A stretch of DNA of 64,000 nucleotides from an uncultured Bacilli bacterium (lineage in GTDB: Bacteria > Bacillota_I > Bacilli_A > RF39 > UBA660). The position numbers and the translations under genes are program-made. The stretch covers positions 361,506-425,505 of the forward strand of contig CAKPKR010000001.1 of assembly GCA_934167465.1 (NCBI GenBank), written 5' to 3'. The notes under the pieces are model-generated. The model was not told where the DNA came from. It did not search any database and saw only the letters and a program-made list of their open reading frames with translations. Of this stretch, positions 8,212 through 17,954 are shown in pieces. Numbering within the stretch: the first letter of the stretch is position 1; each line of letters begins with the position of its first letter.

Positions 8212-8469
8212 ATGGAATATGATATTAATAAATTAGTAGAAGAAATAGATTTTGAAAAGAATATGCATAAGAGTATAAATAATATGTTATTAACTGAAAA
8301 TCAAATAGATGTTTTAAATCGATATAATATTGATTATAATAAGTGTAATTCAATGAGTGAATTATTATATTATATTGATGAGTGTTTAAATGAGATAGAT
8401 GCTGAAGATTTAGAAAAAGTTTCTTTAGAAATAGCTGAAACAAATTATTATATGAATACAAATAAGTAG
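8212..8469 (+). CDS. Small unknown protein preceding addB
   Basis: This acidic, mostly helical 85-residue protein contains EYDINKLVEEIDFEKNMHKS and ends with SLEIAETNYYMNTNK. It has no membrane segment. TATAAT at 8190 and AGGTGAT at 8202-8208 fix the ATG at 8212; an upstream in-frame TTG is inside the promoter. Its stop is 8 bp before the addB start, so the two are probably co-transcribed. Function is unknown; co-transcription would fit an accessory or unrelated small protein. Confidence 0.65.
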   Translation: MEYDINKLVEEIDFEKNMHKSINNMLLTENQIDVLNRYNIDYNKCNSMSELLYYIDECLNEIDAEDLEKVSLEIAETNYYMNTNK

Positions 8470-8477
8470 GTGATAAA

Positions 8478-10706
8478 ATGTTTAAAAATTATGATACAAT
8501 TATATGTCCTGATAATATTAAGAAACAAATATTAGAACAAATAAGTAACGAAAAAAAGATAATTAACTTGAAGTTTTATACTTTAAATGAATTTAAAAAA
8601 GCTTATTTTGGAACGTATAAAGTTGAAGCAATTTACTATTTAATGAAAAAATATAATTACAAGTATGATGTTGCTTTAACACATTTAGATAATTATTATT
8701 TTGATTCTGAATTAAAAGAAGAACTAGAGGAAAATGAGTTAATTATAAAAGAAAAAATTAATATTAATAAAATAATTATAATTGGATACAATAAGATTGA
8801 TAAAAATCTATTAGATGAAATAACAAAATATGATTATGAAATAATTGAGGAAAAAGAACAAAATTACAAAAATAAAGTTTATGAATTTAATACAATGGAA
8901 GAAGAAATAAATTTTATTATAAAAAAAATTATTGATTTACAGAAAACAATTGATTTAAATGATATATGTTTAGTAAATGTAGGTAGTGAATATATTAATG
9001 ATATAGAAAGACTATTTAAATTTAATAATATTCCAATTAATTTAAATATTAAAAAAAGTATTTATGGTACTACAGTTGTGAAGAATTTTTTAAAAAATCT
9101 TAAAGAAAATAAAGAAATAATATTAGAAAATGATGAAATCAGTAAATTAATTGTCAAAATTGTAAATAAATATGCATTTAGAAAAATCGATGATACTATT
9201 ATAGAATGCATTGAAGCTGAAATAAAAAAAACATATTTAAAAAACGCGATTTTAGATTGCGCTATTAATTTAGTTTCTATTGATGAAATTGATGATTCAA
9301 AATATTATTTTGTTTTAGGATTTAATGAAGGAATCTTACCAAAACCATATATAGATGAAGATTATTATAGTGATAAATTAAAAGAAAAAATGGGAATTTT
9401 AACTTCCGTAGAAAAAAATATTTTGGATAAAAAATTAGTTATTAATAAAATAAGTAGAAAAAATGTAATTTTATCATGTAGATTGAAAGATGGAATTAAA
9501 GATTTATATCCATCAAGTATTATTGAAGAATTAAATTTAGAAGTCATAAAAGAAAAGTTTTCAAATTATAACTCTAATTTATATAATAAATTAGTTTTGG
9601 GTAAAAAATTGGATAATTTAATTAAATATAATGAAGTAGATGACGAACTAAATTTATTATATTCAAATTATATAGATATTAATTATTTGACATATAGTAA
9701 TAAGTTTACTGGTATAAATAATAATTTATTCAATAAATTTATTAATAATAAATTACTTTTATCTTATTCTTCAATTGATGATTATAATAAATGTGGTTTT
9801 AGATATTACATAAGCAATATTTTAAAACTAGATGAGTATAATGAAACATTTATTGCGTATATCGGAAATTTATTTCATTATATTTTATCAATTTATAATA
9901 ATGATAATTTTGATTTTGAACTAGAATTTAATAAATTTATTAACAATAAGGAATTAAATAATAAAGAAAAGTTTTTTATTAAAAAGTTAAAAAAAGATTT
10001 GATTTTTATAATAAACGTATTAAAACAATATGAAGAATATAGTGAACTTAACAAATCTTTATATGAAGAAAAAATATATGTTAATAAAGATGCTAATATA
10101 AAAGTTACTTTTATGGGTGTTGTTGATAGGATAATGTATAAAGAAGAAAATAATAAAACTTATATTGCTATTATCGATTATAAGACTGGTAATCCAGATA
10201 TTAATTTAGATTATTCTATATATGGATTAAATATGCAATTACCAATATATTTATATTTAATTAAAAATTCAAAAATTAAAAATCCAGAATTTATTGGGTT
10301 TTATTTAGATAAGTTAATTCATAATAAACCTAAATATAATGAAGATATATTAAAAAAATATAAGTTAGAGGGATATACTATTGATAATGAAAATTTAATT
10401 AGCATTTTTGATAAGACTTATATGGATAGTAAAATGATAAAAAATATGAAAATAACTAGTAATGGTTTTTCTAGTTATGCTAAAACAATAAGTAAAAATC
10501 AAATTGATAAATTAATTGAATTAGTTGATAAAAAAATAGATGAAGCAAGAGATAATATATTATCATGTAATTTTAAAATAAATCCTAAAAGAATTGATAA
10601 TGAATTAGTAGGGTGTAAATATTGTAAATATAAAGATGTTTGTTTTATGAAAGAAGAAGATATAGTTGATTTAAAGAAAATTAAATTTGAAGATTTCTCA
10701 TTCTAA
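8478..10706 (+). CDS. addB: AddB-type subunit of the AddAB helicase-nuclease (compact)
   Basis: The protein resembles AddB, the partner of AddA that processes DNA double-strand ends for RecA loading. The C-terminal third holds a PD-(D/E)XK nuclease: LLSYSSIDDYNKCGFRYYI near 430, GVVDRIMYK and IAIIDYKTG near 545-565. The last cysteines, GCKYCKYKDVC, together with the Cys in NKCGF form the iron-sulfur site typical of AddB. At 742 residues it is far shorter than Bacillus AddB (about 1160). The N-terminal region has no clear Walker A, so the inactive helicase part is reduced. The ribosome binding site is AGGTGAT. Confidence 0.85.
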   Translation: MFKNYDTIICPDNIKKQILEQISNEKKIINLKFYTLNEFKKAYFGTYKVEAIYYLMKKYNYKYDVALTHLDNYYFDSELKEELEENELIIKEKININKIIIIGYNKIDKNLLDEITKYDYEIIEEKEQNYKNKVYEFNTMEEEINFIIKKIIDLQKTIDLNDICLVNVGSEYINDIERLFKFNNIPINLNIKKSIYGTTVVKNFLKNLKENKEIILENDEISKLIVKIVNKYAFRKIDDTIIECIEAEIKKTYLKNAILDCAINLVSIDEIDDSKYYFVLGFNEGILPKPYIDEDYYSDKLKEKMGILTSVEKNILDKKLVINKISRKNVILSCRLKDGIKDLYPSSIIEELNLEVIKEKFSNYNSNLYNKLVLGKKLDNLIKYNEVDDELNLLYSNYIDINYLTYSNKFTGINNNLFNKFINNKLLLSYSSIDDYNKCGFRYYISNILKLDEYNETFIAYIGNLFHYILSIYNNDNFDFELEFNKFINNKELNNKEKFFIKKLKKDLIFIINVLKQYEEYSELNKSLYEEKIYVNKDANIKVTFMGVVDRIMYKEENNKTYIAIIDYKTGNPDINLDYSIYGLNMQLPIYLYLIKNSKIKNPEFIGFYLDKLIHNKPKYNEDILKKYKLEGYTIDNENLISIFDKTYMDSKMIKNMKITSNGFSSYAKTISKNQIDKLIELVDKKIDEARDNILSCNFKINPKRIDNELVGCKYCKYKDVCFMKEEDIVDLKKIKFEDFSF

Positions 10707-10726
10707 AAAGTATTAGGAGGTTATTT

Positions 10727-11179
10727 ATGAAAAAAATAGAAGCAGAGATTGTTGCCCCACAAAAGGTTAATATTATTATGGAATATGTTAATAATATACT
10801 TGAAAATTCCAATAAAGTTTCAGCACAAATGAATTTTGATTCAGTAAAAATTGATGGACAATGTATGTGTGTATTAGATATATATATGGTGAACCATGAA
10901 CAACATTTAAATCTTGGAATACCAAGTCAATTTGCTGATATAATCTTTAAAGAATTACTTAATAGAGTTTTAAATGATGTATTACCATCCGAGTCTATGG
11001 GAGCTACAAAATTTTATCATTTTAGAAGTAACGATAATTCATTTGATGGTATCAATATTATGAATGAAATAGGCAGTGAAATAAGATTAAATATGTATGG
11101 AATAAACCAAAATATATCTGATGAATATAATCAAAAATATGAAGAATATAGAAATAGTTTAAAAAATAAAATAAGATAA
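10727..11179 (+). CDS. Unknown 150-residue protein between addB and addA
   Basis: This soluble protein starts MKKIEAEIVAPQKVNIIMEY and contains two Cys in GQCMCVLDIYMV. It has no signal peptide or membrane helix. A strong AGGAGG site precedes the ATG, and the gene follows addB by 20 bp. A terminator at 11192 separates it from addA. I do not recognise a family. The N-terminal helix followed by alternating strands could be a small alpha/beta fold. Placement inside the addB-addA region may be accidental. Confidence 0.7.
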   Translation: MKKIEAEIVAPQKVNIIMEYVNNILENSNKVSAQMNFDSVKIDGQCMCVLDIYMVNHEQHLNLGIPSQFADIIFKELLNRVLNDVLPSESMGATKFYHFRSNDNSFDGINIMNEIGSEIRLNMYGINQNISDEYNQKYEEYRNSLKNKIR

Positions 11180-11191
11180 AATGTTTTTACA

Positions 11192-11215
11192 AAGTAGATT
11201 AAATCTACTTTTTTT
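11192..11215 (+). terminator. Terminator between the 10727 gene and addA
   Basis: The stem AAGTAGAT / ATCTACTT is followed by T residues. A new -10 (TATAAT, 11218-11223) starts right after, so addA has its own promoter. Confidence 0.8.
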
Positions 11216-11239
11216 AGTATAATTATTATGGGTGGTAAT

Positions 11240-14200
11240 ATGCCAAATTGGACTAAAGAGCAGATGGCTGCTATTACATTAGATGGCAGTAATATTATAG
11301 TAAGTGCTGGAGCAGGAAGTGGTAAAACTGCTGTTTTATCAGAGAGAGTATTAAGAAAAGTTAAAGATGGAGTTGATATTGATAAACTTCTTGTTTTAAC
11401 ATTTACAAATGCTGCAGCAGCTGAGATGAAAGAAAGAATTAGAAAAAAACTAAAAGAAAATGATTTTAAAAATCAATTGACTAAATTAGATAGTGCCTAT
11501 ATTACTACATTTGATGCCTATTCATTAAGTTTAGTAAAAAAATATCATTACTTATTAAATATAAATAAAAATATATCAATTTGTGAGAAAAGTATAATAG
11601 ATATAAAAAAACAAGAAATAGTTGATAGTGTATTTGAAAAGCTTTATACAAATGATCAATTTAAAGTATTAATAGATGATTTTTGTGTTAAAGATGATTT
11701 AGATATAAGAAAAGAAGTTTTAACAATTAATAATAAATTAGATATGATTTATGATAAAGAAAAGTATCTTGATGAGTATATAGACACTAAATTTAGTGAA
11801 AAATTTATTAATGGAAAAATAGAAGAGTATGTTGATTTAATTAAAAATAAAATAGCACTTATAAATAAATATTATATTGAATTAGAAGAATATGTTGATA
11901 ATGATTATTATGAAAAAATAACTAATGAGTTAAATGAACTTTTACTTGCTAAATCATATAAAGATATTATATGTCCTTTAAAATTATCAAATTTACCAAG
12001 AAATAGTGAAGAAAAAGCTAAACAAATAAAAACCAATATTACATCATTACTTAAGGAAATAAAGGAATTAACTATTTATAATGATGAAAAAGAGATAAGA
12101 GAAGAAATTTTAAAAACTAAGAAATATGTTGTGATAATAATTGATATAATTAAAGAGATTGATAAAAAAATTAATCTATACAAAAAAACAAATGATTTAT
12201 ATGAATTTGTTGATATAGCTAAGATGGCAATTAGACTTGTTGAACAAAATAAATTTGTAAGAGATGAATTAGAATATAACGAGATATTAATTGATGAATA
12301 TCAAGATACAAATGATTTACAAGATTTATTTGTATCTTATATAGAAAATAATAATGTATATATGGTTGGAGATATTAAACAATCCATATATCGTTTTAGA
12401 AATGCTAATCCTAATTTGTTTAAAAGTAAATATAAAAATTACAGTAGTAATAATGGTGGAATTAAAATTGATTTGAATAAAAATTTTCGTTCAAGAGAAG
12501 AGGTTTTAAATAATATTAATTTAATATTTAATCAAATTATGGATGATACTATTGGTGGTGCGGATTACAAAAAGGAACATCAAATGATTTATGGAAATAT
12601 GGATTATTCCAATATTGGTAAAAAAGAAGAAAATTCTAATATGGAAGTACTTAGTTATGATAAATTGGATAATTATAAAATAAATGAATTAGAAATATTT
12701 ATTATTGCGAATGATATTAAAAACAAAATGAATGATTATCAGGTTTTTGATAAAAAATTAAGAAAAATTAAATATAGTGATATTGCTATTCTAATGGATA
12801 GATCAACTGATTTTAGTTTATATAAAAAAATATTCGAATATTTGGGAATTCCCCTAACTGTATATAAAAAAGAAAAAATTAATGATAGTGATGAATTAAA
12901 ATTAATTAAAAATATTATTACATTTTTAATTACAGCTGATGGGAACTTAAAAAATTATGCTTTCATGTCTATTTTGAGAAGTTATTTATTTGAAGAAAAA
13001 GATGAAAAAATATTTGAATGTTTAGTTAATAAAGATTATAGTCTACTAAAAGATTATTTAATTGATTATAAACTGAAAACTCCGTATGAATTAACTAGTT
13101 ATATTATAGATAAGTTTGAATTTTATCAAAAAATGATAAAAGTTGGTGATATTCAAAATAGGATGTCAGTATTAGATCATTTACTTAAATTATCGCTTGA
13201 TTTGACGAATATGGGATATGACATTTATGATTATTTAGATTATCTTGAAAAAGTTATTAATGAAGGAATAGAGATTGAATATAGTGTTCCTACAAAAGAT
13301 AGTGATAGTGTTAAAATAATGACTATTCATGCTTCAAAGGGCTTGGAATTTCCTGTTTGTTATTATAGTGGGTTGACTTCTAAATTTAATGTTAGTGAAT
13401 TAAAAGAAAAGATTTCTTATGATAAAAGTATTGGAATTATTACACCTATAGTTGAGAATGGCATTAAAGACACAATTTACAAGGAATTATTAAAGAATAA
13501 TTATTATATGGAGGAAATAGCTGAAAAGATAAGATTATTTTATGTTGCTTTAACAAGGTCAAAAGAAAAAATGATAGTTGTATTGCCTAACAAGGAAATA
13601 GAAAATAATGAATTAGATAATAGTGTTAAGTTAAGTTATCGTTCATTAGGAGATATGTTATATTCTATTTTTTCAACTTTAGGTACATACATTAGATTAA
13701 TTGATTTAAATAATATTAATTTAAGTCATAATTATAACTTAATTAAAAAAACAAATTATAGAAACAAAATTAGTATTACGAATCAAAAAATAGTTAAAAC
13801 AACTTTAGATATAGAAAGTAATTTTAAAGAGGAGAAGCATTTTTCAAAAGAAAATTATAAAGTTTATGATATTGATGAATATAACAATATAGAGTTTGGT
13901 AAACATATTCATAGTGTGTTTGAAAACATCGATTTCTTAAATCCGGATTTTTCTAATTTATCAGATTTTGAAAAGAGAAAAGTTCAAAAATTTATGAAAA
14001 ATATAGATTTTAAGAAGGTTATTAATATTTATAAAGAATATGAATTTATTTATAACAAAGATGATATTTCGCATGGAATTATTGATTTATTACTTGAGTA
14101 TGATGATGAATTTAAAATAATTGACTATAAATTGAAAAATATTATCGACGATGCTTATATCAAACAATTAAATGGATATAAAGAATATATAAAGGAAATT

Positions 14201-14263
14201 ACTAATAAAAAGGTTTCAACTTATTTATATTCAATTATTGATGATAAATTAGTCATTGTCTAA
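11240..14263 (+). CDS. addA: AddA helicase-nuclease subunit
   Basis: This UvrD-type ATP-dependent DNA helicase has a C-terminal nuclease and acts with AddB on broken DNA ends. Motif I is AGAGSGKT (residues 23-30). The other helicase blocks are LTFTNAAAAEMKERI, DEYQDTN (motif II), GDIKQSIYRFRNANP (III), NFRS (IV), IMTIHASKGLEFPV (V) and FYVALTRSKEKM (VI). The nuclease near the end shows GKHIHSVFE, GIIDLLLEY and KIIDYKLKN. Length is 1007 residues, against about 1230 in Bacillus. The GGGTGGT site favours the ATG at 11240 over the ATG at 11228. Confidence 0.95.
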   Translation: MPNWTKEQMAAITLDGSNIIVSAGAGSGKTAVLSERVLRKVKDGVDIDKLLVLTFTNAAAAEMKERIRKKLKENDFKNQLTKLDSAYITTFDAYSLSLVKKYHYLLNINKNISICEKSIIDIKKQEIVDSVFEKLYTNDQFKVLIDDFCVKDDLDIRKEVLTINNKLDMIYDKEKYLDEYIDTKFSEKFINGKIEEYVDLIKNKIALINKYYIELEEYVDNDYYEKITNELNELLLAKSYKDIICPLKLSNLPRNSEEKAKQIKTNITSLLKEIKELTIYNDEKEIREEILKTKKYVVIIIDIIKEIDKKINLYKKTNDLYEFVDIAKMAIRLVEQNKFVRDELEYNEILIDEYQDTNDLQDLFVSYIENNNVYMVGDIKQSIYRFRNANPNLFKSKYKNYSSNNGGIKIDLNKNFRSREEVLNNINLIFNQIMDDTIGGADYKKEHQMIYGNMDYSNIGKKEENSNMEVLSYDKLDNYKINELEIFIIANDIKNKMNDYQVFDKKLRKIKYSDIAILMDRSTDFSLYKKIFEYLGIPLTVYKKEKINDSDELKLIKNIITFLITADGNLKNYAFMSILRSYLFEEKDEKIFECLVNKDYSLLKDYLIDYKLKTPYELTSYIIDKFEFYQKMIKVGDIQNRMSVLDHLLKLSLDLTNMGYDIYDYLDYLEKVINEGIEIEYSVPTKDSDSVKIMTIHASKGLEFPVCYYSGLTSKFNVSELKEKISYDKSIGIITPIVENGIKDTIYKELLKNNYYMEEIAEKIRLFYVALTRSKEKMIVVLPNKEIENNELDNSVKLSYRSLGDMLYSIFSTLGTYIRLIDLNNINLSHNYNLIKKTNYRNKISITNQKIVKTTLDIESNFKEEKHFSKENYKVYDIDEYNNIEFGKHIHSVFENIDFLNPDFSNLSDFEKRKVQKFMKNIDFKKVINIYKEYEFIYNKDDISHGIIDLLLEYDDEFKIIDYKLKNIIDDAYIKQLNGYKEYIKEITNKKVSTYLYSIIDDKLVIV

Positions 14264-14334
14264 AAATGTCAATAAATTAGATTTCTATTGATTTAATGTA
14301 AATTATGTATTATTATTGTATTAGGAGGTTAAAT

Positions 14335-15393
14335 ATGAGGTATTTAAATTTAGATAAAGTTAAAACAGGCTCTAAATTAGGTAAAGATATTATATATAAT
14401 GGAAGTCAAGTTCTTTTAAAAAGTGGTGCAATATTATCAGATAATATAATTTTAAAATTAAAAGAAAAAGGTTTTACATATGTATATATTGATGATAAAT
14501 TAACGAGTGATATCGAAATAGATGAGGTAATTCCTCAATCAATTAAAAATTCTTTAGCAATTGCTTTAAATAATGTGGATATTGATAAAACCGTTGATAT
14601 AGCAAGAGAAATGACTGAAAAAATATATGAATCAAGAAATATTGCTATTGAGAATTATGATCCAATGTTTAAAGATGAATATCAACATTCATTGCTAGTA
14701 GCTGATCTTTCGGTTATGTTGGGAAAAGCAATTGGTTATAATGAGTCTAAATTGAGTGATTTAGCTTCTGCTTCATTATTGCATGATATTGGAAAAACTT
14801 GTGTAGATAAAAAAGAAATGGAAGAATATGGTATAGATAGATTACTAAAAAAACTTGGTATAAGTTGTACAATGGATAAGTATTGTGATTCAATACATTC
14901 ATTTTTAGGGTATAGTATTTTGAATAAAAATGTCACTATTAGTGCAGTTATAAAACAAGCTGTTCTATTTCACCATGAAAATGTTGATGGAACAGGTGAA
15001 TTAGGTGTTCCAGGTGAAAAAATATGCGAATTTGCTAAAATAATTCATATCACTAATGATTTTTCAAGAATGATTACAAATCCTGAAAAATATAATGTTA
15101 GTAATACTAATGAAGTAATTGAATATTTTGAATCTAATGCAGGTACAAAATATGATTTAAATCTAGTTAAATTATTTTTAAATAAAATTCCTTTTTATCC
15201 ACCGGGTATGACAGTTGAGCTTTCTAATTGTATGAATGCAATTGTTGCTGAAAATAATGTTAATTTTCCATCTCGACCTAAAATTTTATTAGAAGATGGT
15301 GTTAAAATTGATTTGATGGATATTAGGTTTCAATCTTTAACGATTGTAGGTATTAATTTAGAAAATAAAAATTCTATTCATAAACAGTTATAA
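14335..15393 (+). CDS. HD-GYP-like phosphodiesterase with DUF3391-like N-terminus
   Basis: The first 70 residues form the small beta domain (MRYLNLDKVKTGSKLGKDI, LLKSGAILSDNIILKL) that often precedes HD-GYP domains. The HD part shows HSLLVADLSVML, LLHDIGKT, HSFLGYSIL and HHENVDGTGELGVPGEKI. Such proteins usually hydrolyse cyclic di-GMP, but the GYP triplet is replaced by GEL here, so the substrate may differ or activity may be weak. The AGGAGG site decides for the ATG at 14335 over an upstream in-frame ATG. Length is 352 residues, with its own terminator. Confidence 0.82.
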   Translation: MRYLNLDKVKTGSKLGKDIIYNGSQVLLKSGAILSDNIILKLKEKGFTYVYIDDKLTSDIEIDEVIPQSIKNSLAIALNNVDIDKTVDIAREMTEKIYESRNIAIENYDPMFKDEYQHSLLVADLSVMLGKAIGYNESKLSDLASASLLHDIGKTCVDKKEMEEYGIDRLLKKLGISCTMDKYCDSIHSFLGYSILNKNVTISAVIKQAVLFHHENVDGTGELGVPGEKICEFAKIIHITNDFSRMITNPEKYNVSNTNEVIEYFESNAGTKYDLNLVKLFLNKIPFYPPGMTVELSNCMNAIVAENNVNFPSRPKILLEDGVKIDLMDIRFQSLTIVGINLENKNSIHKQL

Positions 15394-15415
15394 AGATACA
15401 TTTGTATCTTTTTTT
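15393..15415 (+). terminator. Terminator after the HD-GYP-like gene
   Basis: AAGATAC-ATTT-GTATCTT is followed by T residues. Confidence 0.8.
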
Positions 15416-15438
15416 CATATATTAATATAGGTGATAAT

Positions 15439-15867
15439 ATGTCAATTGTAAAACATACTACAGCAGAACGTGATTTACTAGCAAGATTAATGCGTGCTGA
15501 AGCTATAGGAGAAGGTAATTTAGGTATGTTGATGGTTGGTAATGTTGGTGTTAACAGGACTATTGCTGATTGTTTAACTTTTAAGGATATTAGAAGTATT
15601 GAAGATATGATTTATCAAAATCCAGGTGGTTTTTCAGGAAAAGATAGTCCTTTATTTTTTAGTAATCCAACAACCGCAGAAAGAAATCTAGCTGATAGAG
15701 TACTTAATGGAGAATATTATTTTCCGGCAACTAATGCTTTATGGTTTTATGCGCCTAAAAAAGGTACTAGTTGTACTGCTACATGGTGGGGTCAGGAACT
15801 GTCTGGTAGATATAAAAATCATTGTTTTTATAAACCTAAGTCTGGTGCATGCAAAGAAGTATATTAA
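15439..15867 (+). CDS. SleB/CwlJ-type cell-wall (spore cortex) hydrolase
   Basis: The 142-residue protein is a bare Hydrolase_2 domain: ERDLLARLMRAEAIGEGNLGMLMVGNVGVNR, then NPGGFSG, NALWFYAP and CTATWWG. The Glu in RAEAIGEG is the expected catalytic acid. SleB and CwlJ cut muramic-lactam peptidoglycan of the spore cortex during germination. There is no signal peptide, which is the CwlJ situation (made inside the mother cell). The ribosome binding site is AGGTGAT. The gene is convergent with the amidase remnant. Confidence 0.9.
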   Translation: MSIVKHTTAERDLLARLMRAEAIGEGNLGMLMVGNVGVNRTIADCLTFKDIRSIEDMIYQNPGGFSGKDSPLFFSNPTTAERNLADRVLNGEYYFPATNALWFYAPKKGTSCTATWWGQELSGRYKNHCFYKPKSGACKEVY

Positions 15868-15896
15868 AACAAGAAGAGTTAATGCTTCTTGTTTTA
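15866..15896. terminator. Bidirectional terminator
   Basis: AAAACAAGAAG and CTTCTTGTTTT flank an 8-nt loop. T-runs on both strands allow it to serve the hydrolase gene and the convergent amidase gene. Confidence 0.85.
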
Positions 15897-16828
15897 TATT
15901 TTTAATACTTGACCTATACTAAGTGTATTAGATGTTAAATTGTTTTTTGCTTTGATTTCATTTACTGTTGTATTAAATTTTTTTGCAATACTATATAAAC
16001 TGTCACCTTTTTGTACTGTATATGTGTTTGAACTAGTTATTGGTATTTTTAATATTTGACCAATAGATAATAAGTTAGATGATAGGTTATTTAATTTCAT
16101 TATTTCGTTTTGGGTTGTATCATATTTTCTTGCAATGGCGTATAAATTATCACCTTTAACTACTGTATAAGTTGTATAATTATTGGTTGGTTGTGGTGTT
16201 ATTTTTGCGGGTATTTTTAATACTTGACCTACGGATAATAGATTTGAAGATAAGTTGTTTAATTTTTTTATTTCATCTACTGTTGTATTGTATTTATTAG
16301 CTATTTTATATAGACTATCTCCGCTTTTTACAATATATGTAGTTACACCTGATGGAGTAGGGGTTTCTGTTGTCTGTTGCGTAGGCAAAATGAGAATTTG
16401 ACCTATGCTAAGAGCATTAGAGGTTAGGTTATTTATGTTTTTTAGTGTGTTTACATTTGTGTTGAATTTTTTAGCTATACTCCATAGGCTATCGCCTTTT
16501 TGGACGGTATAATAATTGTTTCCGACTTTTTTTCCGGTATATTCGGCTACGGCATTAACTACGGCTTGAGCTAATTTCTCATAGTCATTTTTTAATTGAT
16601 TTACATCATCAGCAGTACTATCAAGGAATCCATATTCGACTATTACTGGTTGTGTTTTTCCGGTATTTCTATGGATAAAATAATAATCTTTTGATGTATC
16701 TGATGGTAGTCTTCTTTGATATGCTTTTCTAACATTTTGACCAGCTGCTTCTAAACTGTTTAAAATTAAGTTTGCTAGAGTGTTGTTATTTCTTAATGCG
16801 TAAATTACTTCAGCACCATCGGCACCTC
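15894..16828 (-). pseudogene. N-acetylmuramoyl-L-alanine amidase, C-terminal half with four LysM repeats (separated from its start)
   Basis: Read from 16828 to 15894, the frame begins GADGAEVIYALRNN and carries the second half of an Amidase_3 domain, including the catalytic Glu in PVIVEYGFLDS. Four LysM repeats follow, each with a YxVxxGDSLYxIAxKxN core. At the junction the frame is preceded by an in-frame TGA and has no start codon or ribosome binding site; the first possible start is a TTG at 16388 inside the LysM region. The missing first half is at 27295-27553 on the same strand. Joined at the shared GAGGTG core they give a 397-residue protein in frame. Confidence 0.93.
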
Positions 16829-16850
16829 ATGACGGCTCTAGTGGTTATTA
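16809..16850 (-). other. Attachment site attL of the serine-integrase element
   Basis: The core CACCTC (16823-16828; GAGGTG on the minus strand) is the last sequence shared with the other end. On the element side CTAGTGGT begins exactly 9 bp after the core (16838-16845). On the chromosome side the amidase codons continue. Confidence 0.88.
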
Positions 16851-17060
16851 ATTGTTATTATTAACCTTATTTTGTTGCTCCATAGCTTGCATCATTTGAT
16901 ATTTAGCAAGTATAGCACTTTTATTTTGTTCATGTTGAAGTTCTGCAGATAGTTTTAATAATTCCTTTGTAAAATCATTGAAGTTCCTACAATTATCAAT
17001 CATTTTCTTTGTTAACTCTTTCCAGTTATTATCAATATTTATTGCTTGTTCTACTGTCAT
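16848..17060 (-). CDS. Small helical protein next to attL (unknown)
   Basis: This 70-residue protein is strongly helical, starts MTVEQAINIDNNWKELTKKM and ends in a Gln/Asn-rich tail. AGGAAAGGAGAG precedes the ATG. It lies between attL and the membrane-protein gene. Small genes beside attachment sites of serine-integrase elements are sometimes recombination directionality factors, which is only a positional suggestion here. I do not recognise the family. Confidence 0.6.
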   Translation of the reverse strand: MTVEQAINIDNNWKELTKKMIDNCRNFNDFTKELLKLSAELQHEQNKSAILAKYQMMQAMEQQNKVNNNN

Positions 17061-17153
17061 GTCTATCTCTCCTTTCCTTATTTAATTATTATAAAACATT
17101 TCAATTATTAAATATTGCCAAATTTCTGCCATTTTTTTGTAATATTTTCGTAA

Positions 17154-17921
17154 TTATTTTAGTTCAACTTTTTCAAAAGTTTTAGATACAGTATATACAT
17201 TTTTATTACCTACTTTTTCCTGTCTTCCTTTATATATTGTCAAATTATTACCTTTTATATTACAATCTAAAGTAATGTAATAATCATTATTTGAATATAC
17301 TACAACTTTATCATTTCCTATAATATTATAATTCCTAATTAGTTTTAATTGTGAATAAGTTCTACCACCATATAATAGTAATAACAAAATTATTAAAAAT
17401 GGTAATGCTTTAAAATAGTTCTTAATTTTAGCTTTTGCCTCATCATTATCTGTGATTTCATCTTTTTTAAAAAAGAAATATGAATAAATAAATTCTATTA
17501 TGAGCAAGGCTATATTAAATATTGTAAAGCTAAAACAATCAACAAATTTAAAATAGACAACACTTAATATTATATTATAAAAGATTATTGTTAGTAATTC
17601 GCTGATTATTTTTCGATTCACTTTTTCTTTAAACTTTTTAGCTAAACTATTTGTACTAAATAAAATAGATAAAAATGCAACTAAAAATATAATTGACAAA
17701 CATAATGAATAAATAAACCCTTGATCATTAAATCTATATAATCCAATATTCAAGCCATAATACGAAAAATAATAACTAGCTGTGATATACTCAAAAAATC
17801 TTAAGATATATAATATTACAATACATAAAGCCGAGCCGCATGCAATAAATAATTTATAATATTTATTAATTACTTCGATTGGTTTTTCAATTAATAATTC
17901 ATCTTTATTAGTCTTTTTCAT
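17154..17921 (-). CDS. Element-borne membrane protein (unknown)
   Basis: This 255-residue protein has about five membrane helices (near residues 28-48, 69-90, 105-125, 130-150 and 170-190). A C-terminal soluble part of about 65 residues (IIGNDKVVVYSNNDYYITLD) looks beta-rich. The N-terminus is cytoplasmic by the positive-inside rule (MKKTNKDELL). No enzyme motif is visible. It follows the recombinase gene on the same strand. A role in superinfection exclusion or element maintenance is possible but not supported by motif. Confidence 0.65.
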   Translation of the reverse strand: MKKTNKDELLIEKPIEVINKYYKLFIACGSALCIVILYILRFFEYITASYYFSYYGLNIGLYRFNDQGFIYSLCLSIIFLVAFLSILFSTNSLAKKFKEKVNRKIISELLTIIFYNIILSVVYFKFVDCFSFTIFNIALLIIEFIYSYFFFKKDEITDNDEAKAKIKNYFKALPFLIILLLLLYGGRTYSQLKLIRNYNIIGNDKVVVYSNNDYYITLDCNIKGNNLTIYKGRQEKVGNKNVYTVSKTFEKVELK

Positions 17922-17954
17922 AAAAATCCCCCTATCTAAAGTGTTTGCTATATA

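Noticed and set aside
15707..15922. Plus-strand frame overlapping the cortex-hydrolase gene
   Set aside because: It is out of frame with the SleB/CwlJ-type gene, whose motifs are clear, and runs through its terminator.
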